A stretch of DNA of 64,000 bases from Forficula auricularia (Eukaryota > Arthropoda > Insecta > Dermaptera > Forficulidae). The translations under genes were made by a program, and so were the position numbers. The notes beneath the pieces were generated by a model, which saw only the letters and a list, made by a program, of their open reading frames with translations, was not told the origin of the DNA and did not search any database. Numbering within the stretch: the stretch's first letter is position 1; every line of letters starts with the position of its first letter. Shown piece after piece: positions 19,149-31,600 of this stretch. The DNA lies in contig JALMQS010000225.1 of NCBI GenBank assembly GCA_024734495.1, positions 14,418,096 through 14,482,095 of the forward strand. Reading direction: 5' to 3'.

Positions 19149-19961
19149 ACGGAAAGGAAACTCACCGGCAAACACTTAACAAAATCAATAGAAAACAAAT
19201 GGAACAAATATGGGGGTGCTGGGCTGATTATGAGTCAGCTAACCGTTACCATAAGTATTTGTCAAAGATTGTCTTTTCAACTAACAGCGCTTTCCTTTTA
19301 TTTATATTAATCCTTGACTATTTGTAGTCATGGAATATTTCTAGAGTTGAAAATTCCTATTGCCAAATTGCTAACCTTTATGTTTATTCAAATTATTTAC
19401 AATTTACTTATTTTATTTTCTTTACATTTTGTATTTACACTTATTGTCTTTATTTGATTCTGTAATTACATATTTTGTATTTCATAGAGCGCGGGCGGCA
19501 TCTATGTGTTTGCTGGTGAACTATTTCATTCACTATATTTGAATTCAATTGGGCAATGTTATTATTTTACTAATTGTCTGTCCCCAACACAAATAACACA
19601 ACATACACGTTTTGAAACATTTAATCGAATCATTTAACTCCAATAGAAAACCACAATTCAATTTCTAAACTACTTACTCTAAACAATATTTATAATTTTA
19701 ACAAAAAATTAATATTAATTGAAATATATATTGGTTTTAGGGAATCAAGAATAAGACATTTTTTTAATATTAATACCAATTTTATTCTGGGACATTTCAA
19801 ATTCATACGAGACTTCCTCAGGCCCTAAACTAGAATATAAAAGTATCGTAGTTAATGTAATTCAATCCTTGCCTATCCATACGTTCAATTGTCATCTTCT
19901 AAGTTATTTTAATGTTGTCACAAACAGCACAAATTTATTTTAAAAAGAAATATGTACCATG
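19149..19961 (+). other. Tubulin 3' flank
   Basis: AT-rich sequence holding the presumed 3' UTR. No further gene, no long repeat. Confidence 0.4.
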
Positions 19962-20152
19962 CAGGAGTCCCCTTAACTACGGCTCGCGGGCCAAATCCGG
20001 CCCTTGAAACTTTTCCATCCACTATATTAAATATTAATGTCATCTATTATAGCGTATTATTAATATTTTTTGTATAATATGTTTTACCCGGCCAGCCCAT
20101 AGTTTACACTGTTCACATGTGACGGAATCTCTAAAAAATTTGGGAATCCCTG
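19962..20152. mobile_element. hAT-like MITE remnant
   Basis: Left end CAGGAGTCCCCTTAACTACG and right end TTTGGGAATCCCTG; GGCCAAATCCGGCCC and CCCGGCCAGCCC inside are typical of the family with purine/pyrimidine-rich hAT ends. The flanks do not show a convincing 8 bp duplication. Confidence 0.5.
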
Positions 20153-21580
20153 ATTTAAATAAATACAAATCTTTTATCAAAAACAAAGTGAAAGAGTTTG
20201 TTTTAAATTCAGATGCTTCAGAAGAAATTCTTCTTTTATCAATGGAAATTTTACTTTTGAAAAAATAGTTTTAAATACGAATGATTTTGAAAATAGAAAA
20301 AGATGCAGATTCTCTTTGAGATGAAACTATCTTGAATAAATATAATAATAAATATAAATATTTACGAAAAAACTTTGGATTTCACATAGGAAACGTTTTC
20401 AGATGTTTTTTATAAAAGATTTGTTTTGATTTCACACAAATCAATAAGATTTTTTCCAATATGGTTGGTTATTGATTGAGAAGTTGTTAATATAAGCTTT
20501 GAATGCAAGGCTTGTACGAGTATTATACTAAGGATTCTTATGGTCTAGTTTAGCGCATGGAGAACTCACGATTGAGGGTAGAATAAAATTGCTATATGTT
20601 ATAAGTATTAAAAAAAAATTCTACAATATTTCAATTTACATAATAGAACAGAACACACAATGATTAATTAATATTACTAAAATACATTAGTAGAATCAAA
20701 ATTGTAGATTTACATCTTCACAATGAAATAAACAATTTTGATTCATTTATATTCATAAAAAATAATACTCAAATATTTATTTATTTATTTATTTATTTAT
20801 AAAAGGGAAATGAAAAGCTATTGTACGACTATAATAATTATTATAATTTTTTAATTTAATTATTTTGAATTTTCCATGTTCAATTAAGGAAAAGAAACAG
20901 AAACGTTTTGATTTTTTATCAATTTATGCTAGGTATTATGAAAAAATATATTAAAGACCCTATATTCTTAAGTGTCTGTTGACGATAAATGAATGTCTAT
21001 GTACATTCAGAGTCAAGATAAAATTACTATTTATGACATAAAAAAAATGAAATGAAATACTTTTTTTAATTAAAAAATTATGATCGTCGTTACTAAAAAA
21101 ATTTTCATTTCCCAAAAAACTTAGTAATAAAATATTATTATTTTTTTTAATTTTAAATTATGAGTAAGAAAAGAATAGAGTAAAATCATGATATAATTAG
21201 AATATAGAATTTTTGTAAACGTATTTATAATATAATAATTCACATCAAATTATGATTGAATTTTAAGTGCACTTTCTTTTTATTTTATATCAACCGTCCA
21301 TTTGAATATAGATATCGTTTAAAAATTATAATTTATTGTTATTATTAAACATAATTACAGAGCTTTTTAAATAAATTAATTTTTTGCATTATATAGACTT
21401 TAATTTAGTTTTGTTTAAAATCTTGAATGGATCATAGTGCGTGGCAACCTAAGAGTATTTGAGCGACTTTCATTTTGGAACTACCTCAAATTTTTCAATG
21501 TCAAATCCATAATTTTGAGTAAACATAAAAACGTGATATTTATAAGATTGAAGTAATTTTTGGAGACGGACTGATAAGTG
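20153..21580. other. AT-rich intergenic stretch
   Basis: No gene seen. Contains a short (TTTA)n run at about 20,777-20,800. Confidence 0.4.
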
Positions 21581-21647
21581 AAAATGAGTGGATATTGATG
21601 AGCCAGTCCAAAAAAAGAAGATAATTTATATTATCTTTTTATTCATA

Positions 21648-21687
21648 AGCCGACGTTTCGGAGGCTATTCCCTCCTTCTTCACGGTG
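21648..21687 (-). ncRNA. Hammerhead ribozyme-like motif, core-mutated
   Basis: Minus strand: core reads GTGAAGA instead of CTGAAGA, followed by extra A, stem II GGAGG/CCTCC, GAAACGTC. The C-to-G change at the first core position predicts an inactive copy. Confidence 0.5.
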
Positions 21688-21840
21688 GCCATCTTCAGGA
21701 GTAATAAGATTGAAGTAATTTTTGGAGACTGACTGATAAGTGAAATTGAGTGGATATTGATGAGGCAGTCCAAACTCAATTTTACTTATCAGTCCGTCTC
21801 CAAAATTTACTTCAATCTTATTAAAACACTCCTGAAGATG

Positions 21841-21880
21841 GACCCTGAAGAAGGAGCGAATAGCCTCCGAAACGTCGGTT
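21841..21880 (+). ncRNA. Hammerhead ribozyme-like motif
   Basis: Stem I ACC/GGT, core CTGAAGA, extra A, stem II GGAG/CTCC, GAAACGTC with stem III reduced to ACGT and no loop, so pairing would have to be between two molecules. Confidence 0.6.
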
Positions 21881-22261
21881 TATGAATAAAAAGATAATAT
21901 AAATTATCTTCTTTTTTTGGACTGTCTCATCAATATCCACTCAATGTGATATTTATATTTATATATATAAGAATAGTATTTTAAATAAGGGGGTTGTTAC
22001 CAAGGGTTGTTAACCTTTGAGTGGCTGAATGCGATCGTCGATGTTCTCTTGGGTGTTTCTCGACACCAAATGAAGAAGGAAAATAAGAAATGAAAGAATC
22101 CCGTTATTCGATAAGATTACTCAATGCTTCCAAATATTTCTATATTCCAATGATTTTTTATTCAATTACTAAATACTCTTATAATAATTTAATGAAAGCA
22201 ATTAATTACATGTACATGTTACAATTACATGTAATTACATGTACACATGTACAATTTATGT

Positions 22262-22935
22262 ACAAAAAAAGAACAAACGAGACAGGAATGCATCAAAATT
22301 AACCAAGAAAACCTAGAAGGAGTTAAGGAATTCCGCTACCTAGGAAGTAAAATAACATGGGATGGGAGGAGCGAAAACGAAATTAAATCAAGAATTGCCC
22401 AAGCAAAAATGGGGTTTAATTCAAAACAAAAACTACTATGCTCCTCCTCAATCAGCTTAGCAAACAGGAAGTTGCTATTGAAGACATATGTATGGAGCAT
22501 AGCCATGTACGGGTGTGAAACCTGGACAATTAGAGAAGCGGAGAGAAAGAGATTAGAGGCTTTCGAAATGTGGTGCTACAGAAGAATGACGAATATCAAA
22601 TGGATGGATAAAATTACAAATGAAGAAGTTCTTGGAAGAATCGGAGAAAGAAGAACCTTGTGGAAGAGTCTGAAGAAGAGAAGAGGTCAAATGATGGGGC
22701 ACACACTGAGACATGGGGGACTGCTTAGGGATATCTTGGAGGGGGAGGTGGGAAAGAAAAGGGGAAGGGGAAGAACCAGATTAGAATATTTCAACCAAAT
22801 AATTGGGGATATGGGATGCCAGACATTTAGAGAGGTTAAACAGCTGGCGGGGGACAGAGTCGAGTGGAGACGGATTGTTGCATCAAACCAGTCTTAGGAC
22901 TGTATACTCAATGATGATGAATTAATTACATATAT
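22262..22935 (+). mobile_element. RTE-type non-LTR retrotransposon, 3' end
   Basis: The plus strand is open from about 22,247 to 22,897 and encodes the C-terminal part of an RTE/BovB-like endonuclease-reverse transcriptase: F-R-Y-L-G-S-K-I-T near the start, Y-G-C-E-T-W-T, then R-R-M-T-N-I-K-W and the G-H-T-L-R-H-G tail. The stop is followed by a short TGATGATGA tail, typical of RTE 3' ends. The endonuclease and catalytic YADD part are missing (5' truncation). A second 3' end of the same family is at 58,349-58,600. Confidence 0.85.
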
Positions 22936-23879
22936 ATATATCGTATAAAGGGTGTGATTTAAATAAATATAAAGATAAACACATCTAAGATTTTTAAATA
23001 AATTACCTACATTAAAAATTTTATAAATCATCATACAGACAAAATAAATTTACTTTTATAATGTTTTTTGTGCAAATTTGTGTACAAATTTTGAAAACAT
23101 TATCTAGTTTTTTTTTTTTTTACTATTGTATGTAATTGTAGAATTCTATAAATAATGCATGTCATTCACAAACATTGATTGAAGTTACTTATCGTAGAAA
23201 TATTTCAGCTAATTTAAAAAAATTGAAAATTCTGGGTACAGAAGCTAATTTAAAAGCATCCCTGATTAGAACATCCCCTTCTTAAAGGCTTTTCTAATTA
23301 AATCCAATGGCATGTGGATGCATACAGCATTACTAGAAGGCTGTAAATATGCCAACAGTGCATGGTGTCGGACGAGGGTCACCCATTTTAGAATAAGCCC
23401 CGATTAATTTCGCTGATTATTTTGAAGGATTCTTAGGAAGTTTTATTTATTTAGAATTTAGAAAAAGAGGATTGTTATCCAAGGGGTAAACCGCGATCTA
23501 ATATCGTGTACACCTACTTCCACTTCCATTTTCACTTCCAAGTAGAAGACAATAGATGAAGGAGCATTATCTAACGAATTCCAAAATAATTCCTCATAAT
23601 TCCAAAGAAGTGTACACCTAATTCTAATCGTGGTTCACCCCTCGTTGCTAACTTTAGCAAAGTCAAACCGATTAACGCCGTTGAATTAATAAAAGGCACA
23701 CCAAATAAATAAAAAATATCTCGAACAGTATTCGAGTACAATTTTTGACGGATAGACTTTCAAACGGAGAATCTATTTTTTTTAAAAATGTCTATTTGTC
23801 TTGTAATTAAACTTGATAAATTAAAAATATAAATTGTTAAGTATTTCTACACTCTTTGCAAAATATAAGGTTAATTATT
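22936..23879. other. AT-rich intergenic stretch with a small hairpin
   Basis: No gene seen. Around 23,485-23,650 a loose inverted pair (AAGGGGTAAACCGCGAT and ATCGTGGTTCACCCCT, then TGTACACCTA on both sides) marks a decayed hairpin element of about 170 bp. Confidence 0.4.
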
Positions 23880-24590
23880 TTTACTTTACCATACAGGGTA
23901 TGGTCAAGTATTGTAATCGTGCATGAAAAAAGTGTTTTTTTCCTTCTTTTTTTCGAAATATCTCAAAAACGGATGAAACTATTTTGATTAAAAAAATTTA
24001 GCAAAACCATGGTATTTCAAAGCTCTAATAAGTGAACATCGAAAAAATTATATTTTTCGAGATAATAATTGTTTTGTCAAAATGTCTGTTAGTTAGTCTG
24101 TGCGTTACCAAATTTTGTGGACGAGCTAGCTCAAAAACTAGTGTGAATATCGAAACCAAATTTCACACGTAGTTTTGGTCCATTGAGATTAAGAGGTGAT
24201 TAGATTTTGGTGTATAATGACACAAAATTAAGGGGGGTGGAGGGGGGGGGGGGTTAAAAATTAAGAATCTAGGCCATTTGACCAAATTCAACCAAATGTA
24301 TACAAAAATACATAATCAGTGGGCCCCCAGAAGTCTAAAAATGGAAAAACTAACGACCCAAAATGGGGGGGAGGGGGGTGTAAGGTTAAAAATTAAAAAT
24401 CTAGGCCATTTGAGCAAACTCAACCAAATTTTGTATACATAATCAGTGGGACCCCAGAAGTCTAAACATGCAAAAACTATGCCCCTCCCCTACATCATTG
24501 TAAATAATTTTAATAAATATTAAATATACGTGATGGCTCCGGTTGTATAGTAAAGTCAAGTGGATGGCCAGATCAGAACACGTCAGCTTA
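23880..24590 (+). repeat. ACCATAC/GTATGGT interspersed repeat
   Basis: Begins TTTACCATACAGGGTATGGT, itself a perfect palindrome around AGGG, and ends with a TAGTAAAGTCAAGTGGATGG block. An internal segment (AAATCTAGGCCATTTGA...) is present twice, so this copy has an internal duplication. Homopolymer G runs near 24,240 and 24,366. Confidence 0.7.
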
Positions 24591-24991
24591 TTTAGTTTAG
24601 CCCCTATTAATTTATGGACCTCGTACACCCTATTTTAAGTAAGTATTTATCTTCATGATTCAGCTTTCCTGTCATGAAATATTTTTTTTAATAATAGCCC
24701 ATAAATTCACTAATTCATTTAATACTTTGGTCAATTATACTTTGAGCTTTGAAAAAAATTTAACCCTTCTCATTTTTCAAATACAAAATGTTGCTTTTTC
24801 AAAGTTTCTGCTATTATAATTTCGAATATTTTTCAGAATGCCTTTAGTCTATTATTTCCTATCTCAAATTGAGCAGGGACGTATCGCCCCTGGTGCATCC
24901 TATTTTGTCAGACGCTGATCTAGAGCCAAGAAAAAGTCTGACGTGCAGAAAAGTATTTTATTGTAACAAACTCGGGGACAAAGAAGCCTTA

Positions 24992-25198
24992 GGGCCAGTT
25001 GTATGTCGGTTGGTAAACTCTTTTTAAACGTTGACAAACGGTAAAACCTTAAAATTCACCTTGTGCCCTGTGGGATGGCCAATCAAAAAAAAGTGCCTGT
25101 AACCTGATTGGCCATCTCATCGGGCACAAGGTGAATTTTAAGGTTTTACCCTTTGTCAACGTTTAAAAAGAGTTTACCAACCGACATACAACTTGCCC
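24992..25198. mobile_element. PIF/Harbinger-type MITE, copy 2
   Basis: 207 bp palindrome with ends GGGCCAGTTGTATGTCGG and CCGACATACAACTTGCCC, flanked by TTA on both sides (24,989-24,991 and 25,199-25,201). Same length as the copy at 4,168-4,374. Confidence 0.85.
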
Positions 25199-25337
25199 TT
25201 ATTCCAGTTAGATTCTATGCAAGCTTAGCATAGAGAAAGACTGCAGTCTAGAGATGTAAACACGGTTCTAGAACTATTTTCTTGCAGTGTAGAATAATAA
25301 CGCGGTGAGAAGCACATCACTCTTAATTTAAATTCTA

Positions 25338-25508
25338 ATTTTTTTTTGCATTCTCGGCATTAACCAATGGCCATTTTACGATACTATATTTTAATTAATT
25401 TTTCCTCAATTATGTAGGGATCAGATTTAAGTGGGATTTCAGCGAGTCGGGCTTGAACCCGCGCTAGCTTGGTTAGAAGGCATGTATGTAATATACCCGA
25501 CAAACTTG
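25338..25508 (-). mobile_element. tRNA-derived SINE
   Basis: Minus strand: tRNA-like head with B-box GGTTCAAGCCC at about 25,450 and an A-box-like stretch upstream, followed by a body (GTAAAATGGCCATTGG) and an A-run (T-run at 25,338-25,347 on plus). Related in layout and body to the SINE at 31,296-31,489. Located just downstream of the receptor gene 1 stop codon. Confidence 0.6.
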
Positions 25509-25586
25509 ATCCTCAAATTCTACTTGTATCATTGAATATGACCGATCGCTACCTTATCCTATTAAAATAAATCGATTACAAACATA

Positions 25587-25682
25587 TTAGGTAAGTGTTG
25601 GATCAATTGCAGTATCCGTGGTGTTTCTATTTCCATTTAATTGTAAAATTACAATTTCATAAGTTACAATTGTGCCAGCAAT
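25587..25682 (-). CDS. Gr: Gr gene 1, last exon
   Basis: Acceptor ATTTTTAG. Encodes the last membrane segment with the Gr signature T-Y-E-I-V-I-L-Q-L, a short tail rich in N and T, and TAA. The intron before it is only 105 bp, against 2.7 kb in gene 2. Confidence 0.9.
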   Translation of the reverse strand: MAGTIVTYEIVILQLNGNRNTTDTAIDPTLT

Positions 25683-28600
25683 CTAAAAATATATAATTTT
25701 AGATTAATCAAATATTTAATAAAAATTATAAAAAATCATCAATATTAAAAACTTAAAATATGTGAAAATATTCTGATAAATAATTACCGAGATTAGAAAA
25801 TTTCGTGTTATTGAAAAAAATCTCATTCCAGTTATAGCCACTTGATCGCCTGTTACTTGTTGAATAAATCTTTCTACCTGAAAAAATAAAATAATAATAA
25901 AATAAAAAAATTAATAAAAACTTTAAAAAACTGTTTTTCTATAGCATAGGAAATTTTGAAAAAAAATACACCAGTTTTATTGCAGAAAATAATTAAATCT
26001 TCCGATGTTTTCTATTTTCTAATATTCCATTTTGGAATGAATGCTTTTTGTTTGCATTTTTAAAATTGAATGTAAAAAAGAAAACGCTCTCCATATATTT
26101 TATTCATTTGGCAATTTTTGATCAGCACACATTAACCCTAAGGCTAAAATTTTGAAACTTGGTACAGAGGTGAAGTTTATTAATTCTGAATTTCAGCTCG
26201 TTAGCTACAGTCGTTCATGAGCTGTCCATTTATAAATTCGATTTTTCAAGTCCAAAATATAATCGGGTCTTATTTTTGGCATCAAAACTATTATAACTTT
26301 CTATGAATTTCCGTTTTGTTTGTTTTTTTACTTTACAGAGTATGGTAAGTATTGTAATCGTGTATGAAAAAGTGGTTTTTTCCATCTTTTTTTCGAAATA
26401 TCTAAAAAACGGATGAAACTATTTTGATTAAAAAAAATTGAGCGCAACCATGACATTTTGCTCTACAAAAAACCCTAATAAGTAAACATCGAATAAATTA
26501 TATTTTTTGAGATAATAATTGTTTTAGCAAAATGTCTGTTAGTCTGTGAGTTAGCAAAATTTTGTGGACGAGCTAGCTCAAAAACTAGAGTGAATATCGA
26601 AACCAAATTTCACACGTAGTTTTAGTCCATTGAGATTAAGAGCTGATTAAGGGGGTGGAGGGGGGGGGGGGTTAAAAATTAAAAATCTAGGCCATTTGAG
26701 AAAACTCAACCAAATTTTGTAACATAATCAGTGGGAACACAGAAGTCTAAAAATGGAAAAACTAAACGACCAAAATGGGTGGGGTTTTGGGTCAAAAAAT
26801 GAAAATATAGGCTCTTGTACCAAACTCATAGGAGTCTAAAAATGGAAAAACTAACCCCCTCCTCTACATGATTATAAATAATTTTATTAAATATTAAACA
26901 TAAGTGAGGGGCCAGGGCTGTATGGTAAAGTCAAGTGGATGGCCACATCAGAACAGCTTATTTTTTTTTGTTTTGTTTTTTTTAATCAAAATTTAATAAA
27001 AAATAATTTAGAAAGTTATTTATTAAAATATTCGAATATTAAAGTATATTACAGCTTTTCTCAAAATTTTTTGAAGTATGGATCACTTTTATAGGTCTGA
27101 ACAGTTCTCTGGCTACTTTTCTCTAGTTCCCTTCGAAAGAAAATTTATTTATTTTAATTTTTTTTCTTCAGGTGGTCATAGGCCCTCTATATTGTTGCTG
27201 AGATTAGACTGGGTAGTGGGTACCCAAAAAGGGTAATAAATTTCATAAAATGTCAGTAACGGGAGAAAAAGCGATGAATAATTTCCAAATTCTGAGATTT
27301 TCCGATGTAGTTTAATGCGCAATTAATTTAAATTTTATTCTTTCTTGTCATTTTTGAGGGACCACTTGTGGTCAACATACCAAAATTTGGGATTCTCTGT
27401 AGGTATACATATATTAAATTAAATTTTAAAAGATATTAGATTTTTGTATTGAAAAATCAAGTACCTAGATCAGATATATATTTACACGTTATCATAATTT
27501 AGTTTAAAGATGCTGATGATCAAAATACCTTATAACATTTCAAATTTGAAAAAAAATCCCCATCGAAATTCTTTCCTGTATAATCGGATTGCAGTTTAAT
27601 TTCTCAGCCCTATTGGTGCCGATGGAACAAGTAGACTTACTAAAAAAGGTATTCAATTGAAGGAGCCAACCCAGAGGGACAAAGAAGGTTATCGTGCTAA
27701 ATTGAATCCAACCACTTTCTTCTTTCTTAAGAAAAAAAAATCCATTCTTTAAAAATACTATTAATGCCCGTGTTGAGAAAGAACAAATTTCAAACTCTGC
27801 TGCAGGAGAGAAGGGGGAAACATCTTGCAAGTTTCCTTCATTGATCCCTTTTAAACCCTGAAGAAGGCGGGAGAATCCTTCGAAACCTCGGTTTTGACTG
27901 TCCAATAAATATCTTTTATTCGAGAGAATTTTCTCCCTATCCTTGGGCTGCCTTTCCATCACTTCTCAATGAGAGTATAATAAATTCATTTACCTCTTTA
28001 CAATAGCTTTCTGCTGAGACACTGTAGAGAATCTGTGCAGGAATTTTACTCTGGTCATTGATATTAGCGCAAAAAAATGAAAGAAGACTCGCTCGAATGA
28101 TTAAATATAGAGATGACCAATATAAATAAATTTGTGAGTAAACGTTACTAAAAGGCCTAAAAAAATTAAGAATCTATTATAAATTATTACTTTATTTATT
28201 CTCTCTCTCTCGGCCATATTTTATTAAATTAATTATACTGTTCTTATGAATTTAAATAATATTTATATATCGAGGGAGTTTTTCTTTAATTTAGTTAAAG
28301 AAAATAACATTTTTAATTATTTTTGAATACGTAAGTTGTTTGCTAACAGTGAGCAACGAGCTCTCAAACTTGCGATGGATATGGACCATAAGATATCGCT
28401 CACACCAAATCTACACATATCAAATTAAGGTTTTGTCTGAATCGACCCAAATTTTGGCTGTACAATGTAGGTATTTCAAGCAAAGCTATGAAAGAATACA
28501 CCTTCAACAAAATTCCCATCTGTCTTGTCAGTCTGTCTGTCGGTTTTCATGGTGTCCGTGCAAATTTTCCTCGGTGATTCATTACAATTATTGTTTAAAA

Positions 28601-31600
28601 AAATTCAAGAAAAGACGAGGGTCAAAAAATTAAAATTCACAACACTTTAAACGAAGGCAGGCGTCGCAGCTAGATAATCCTATATAACTGTTTTTTGAAA
28701 TGCCTAAATTCTAATTAGACTTTGATAAAACAAAACTATTAAGTAGAAGTAAAATCATGAATGTGAAAAAGGGGCCAAGTTCGGTACAAACGGCTTCGCC
28801 GACAAAAGGGTTGAAATCTACTATAAATGGGTACCAAGTTCCATAGAAGTTGCTTAAATCAGAACTATAGGAATGTACAAAATTCTTCAATTGATTTAAA
28901 TGAAAATTTCTTACGTTCTTTGAATTGAATTTATAACTTGACAAGTTATAATAGTCAATAACTTACGTTTTACGTGATGATATTTAAATACAAGCTTAAA
29001 ATTTAACTTTACTAACAAAGATAAATTTTAAGCTTGTATTAAAAATCAAAAATCAATTGAAGAAGGTTGTACATTCCTATATAGCTATGATATAAGCAAC
29101 TGCTATGGAACTTGGTACTCGTTTAGACCTCAACCCTTTTGTCGGCGAAGCCGTTTGTACCCAACTTGGCCCCTTTTTCATATTTATGTTTTTGGTCAGA
29201 TATCATTAATTTTTGAAAAGTTTTATCCTTTACTTTATCTAAATAATTACATTTAAACATTTATATTAATTAGAAAGAATTTAATTTTAAGGACAGAATC
29301 TAAGATATTAATAGAAATATTATTAAATTGCGATATCAGAGGGGATTTATCCCCCCAGGAGTCGAACCTGAGAACCAACTTGATTTCCGGGCAGCTGGCT
29401 CACACCCTCGAGACAAAAAACTCCCTCTGAATCGCAATATTTGATGTAAGCATAGAAATCTTTCACTCCATTAATATATAACGGAAATTAAAAAATTTAG
29501 CTTAAAATGAAAAAAAGTTTTTCATACAAGTCCTGCTATTTTAATATAAAAGTAATGATTTGAGCATCTTATTTTTGAAAAGATTTGGAATGTTTTTCAA
29601 AAATGAGCTCGGGTTTATATTATATTATATATATTATATTTATATTTATATAATTTATATTAATAATTATTAAATGTTTCTCATAAAATATCTGTTAAAA
29701 ACCCAGTCGGTTTTTCATAAATTTCACTCCTTCATTTCAAGTCGCGAAGAAAGGAAAGCTTCGGGTTTTCACTATCCTCCTTTATTAATGTGCCAAGCTT
29801 TACCAGTATGCTAAATTTCAGCATTCTAGCTTGATTTTATTTTCACTATATGTTAATTAAGCCTATAATAAATTTCACTCTTTCATTTTAGGTCCTGAAA
29901 AAGGAAAAGTTTCACTTTTTCAATTTTTCCCTTTAATTGAAGCCCAAACTCTACCAGTATGTCAAATTTCAGCATTCTAAGATTAGCGGAAGTACTCTAG
30001 GTTTTTGATATGTCAGTCAGTGAGTCAATGAGTCAGTGTTAAAAATGGCACTTTTCAGAGTTTAATAACTCAATAACTATAATAGGTTTATTCATGAAAT
30101 TTGGGAATCTAGGTGTTGCAGTTATTAGGAATGCAAAATTTCAAGTGTGTAGGTCTAAGAGTTTTTGAGTTATGGGGCGGTCAAAAGTTGCTCGAAATGA
30201 TTCGTGTAAATACTATATACACATGGCCGGTGCGTCGTCCAGTTTTCCGAACTTGGTTGACACACTACCGTGTGTCTAGATAGGTATGCAGGTCACGATG
30301 ATCCATGAGATATATGTAGTTTACTTACTTAATTGTATTAAATAATTGTAGACAAATACTATAGAAATTATTTCCAAATGAGAGAAGAATTAGGATTGAA
30401 AGTTCATCGTCAACAAATCTGGTAAATCGTGCCATTATATTATAATCCGTACGAAGTCGTTTCCAAACAGCTTCAGGGATGTTTGCCTTGAAAAAAAAAG
30501 AAAATATCAGAATACTACTACCAGTACTAATAATAAAAAATCTTGAAATAGAGTAAGATTCTACTCACTTTGCCTTCAATTCGATTTAATTCCTTATTAA
30601 TCTGTTTAAAACGTTCACCTAATGAAAATGCAATTAGCATAATAAATAAATCGAGAAAATTCCAACTAAATGTGCATATAAAACGGACAATAATTATATA
30701 TAATGATAACATAAAATGATAGGGGATTTCATTAAACATATAATGTCCATTGGCAATTGAAAATTCATCTAATAAATTGCCATCTTTTTTATTTAAATTA
30801 CATTGAGTTATACAATATGATAGGTTACTCAATATATGCTCCACTGAAAAAGAAAAGAAAAAAAATTGTAATTATTTAAGTAAATATAATATATTATAAT
30901 ATATGTCAAAACAAATCGAATTTTTTTTTTCGTTCTTTTTGTTTTTCATGTTTTATTTTTAATGGCTATTTCAGGGTTGGCCAACCCGCGGGCCGCATGC
31001 ATTCCTCGGCGTCATTACGTGTGTCATATATGACGTACGAATTGTGTTTTTTTTAATAGGGTATTTCAGATGTATTTTTATTCGCATTAAATTTATTAAA
31101 AGAAATAGCGTTCCCTATAATTGCACAAAGAATAACATAAAAAATAATAATATTAAATGTTTCATCATTCGTATCCATAGTAAATTAGTAACAGGAATAG
31201 TAGGGAATTGGATAAAATTAAAATCACAATTTTTATTAAATGGGCCAGACGTTTTGTCAATTTATTTTGACTTTCTCAGTGGCTCATAACATGTTTTTTT
31301 TTTTTTTTTTTTTTTTGGCTTTTCGGCCTTTCTAGCCATAAGCCCAATTACGATACTAGCTATATTTTTAAAATTTGTCTCTACCCCCGGGGGTCAGATT
31401 TTAGCTGGCTGCCTCGAGTCGGATTCGAACCCGGGTCCCTGGTTAGCTCGCTGTCCCGCTACCGCCTAGCCTACCGACCCCCCCCCCCCCTCATAACATG
31501 TTATCTCTGAATAAAAACGACGACAAAAAAACTTTTAATTGTTAAAGAAAAGTCGATTCCAAGATTGTTAAATAATTTGAGAAAAAAAAATGTGTTTAAG

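Larger units (their letters stand above)
21584..21944. mobile_element. Foldback element with two hammerhead-like motifs, ACGT subfamily
   Basis: Inverted arms of about 130-180 bp: GAGTGGATATTGATGAG at the left mirrors CTCATCAATATCCACTC at the right; TTTGGAGACGGACTGATAAG is mirrored in the centre. Each arm carries a hammerhead block ending CCGAAACGTCGG. An internal direct copy of the AGATTGAAGTAATTTTTGGA segment (about 21,545 and 21,707) shows a secondary rearrangement. Confidence 0.75.

Noticed and set aside
27540..27962. 140-codon minus-strand frame
   Set aside because: Runs through a hammerhead-bearing repeat and has no family motif; better explained as chance frame in a repeat.
28340..28633. 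97-codon plus-strand frame
   Set aside because: AT-rich intron of receptor gene 1, no motif, no splice borders.
31296..31489. Possible tRNA gene on the minus strand
   Set aside because: Good B-box, but no closing acceptor stem, a poly(A)-like tail and 13 bp target duplications: a SINE.
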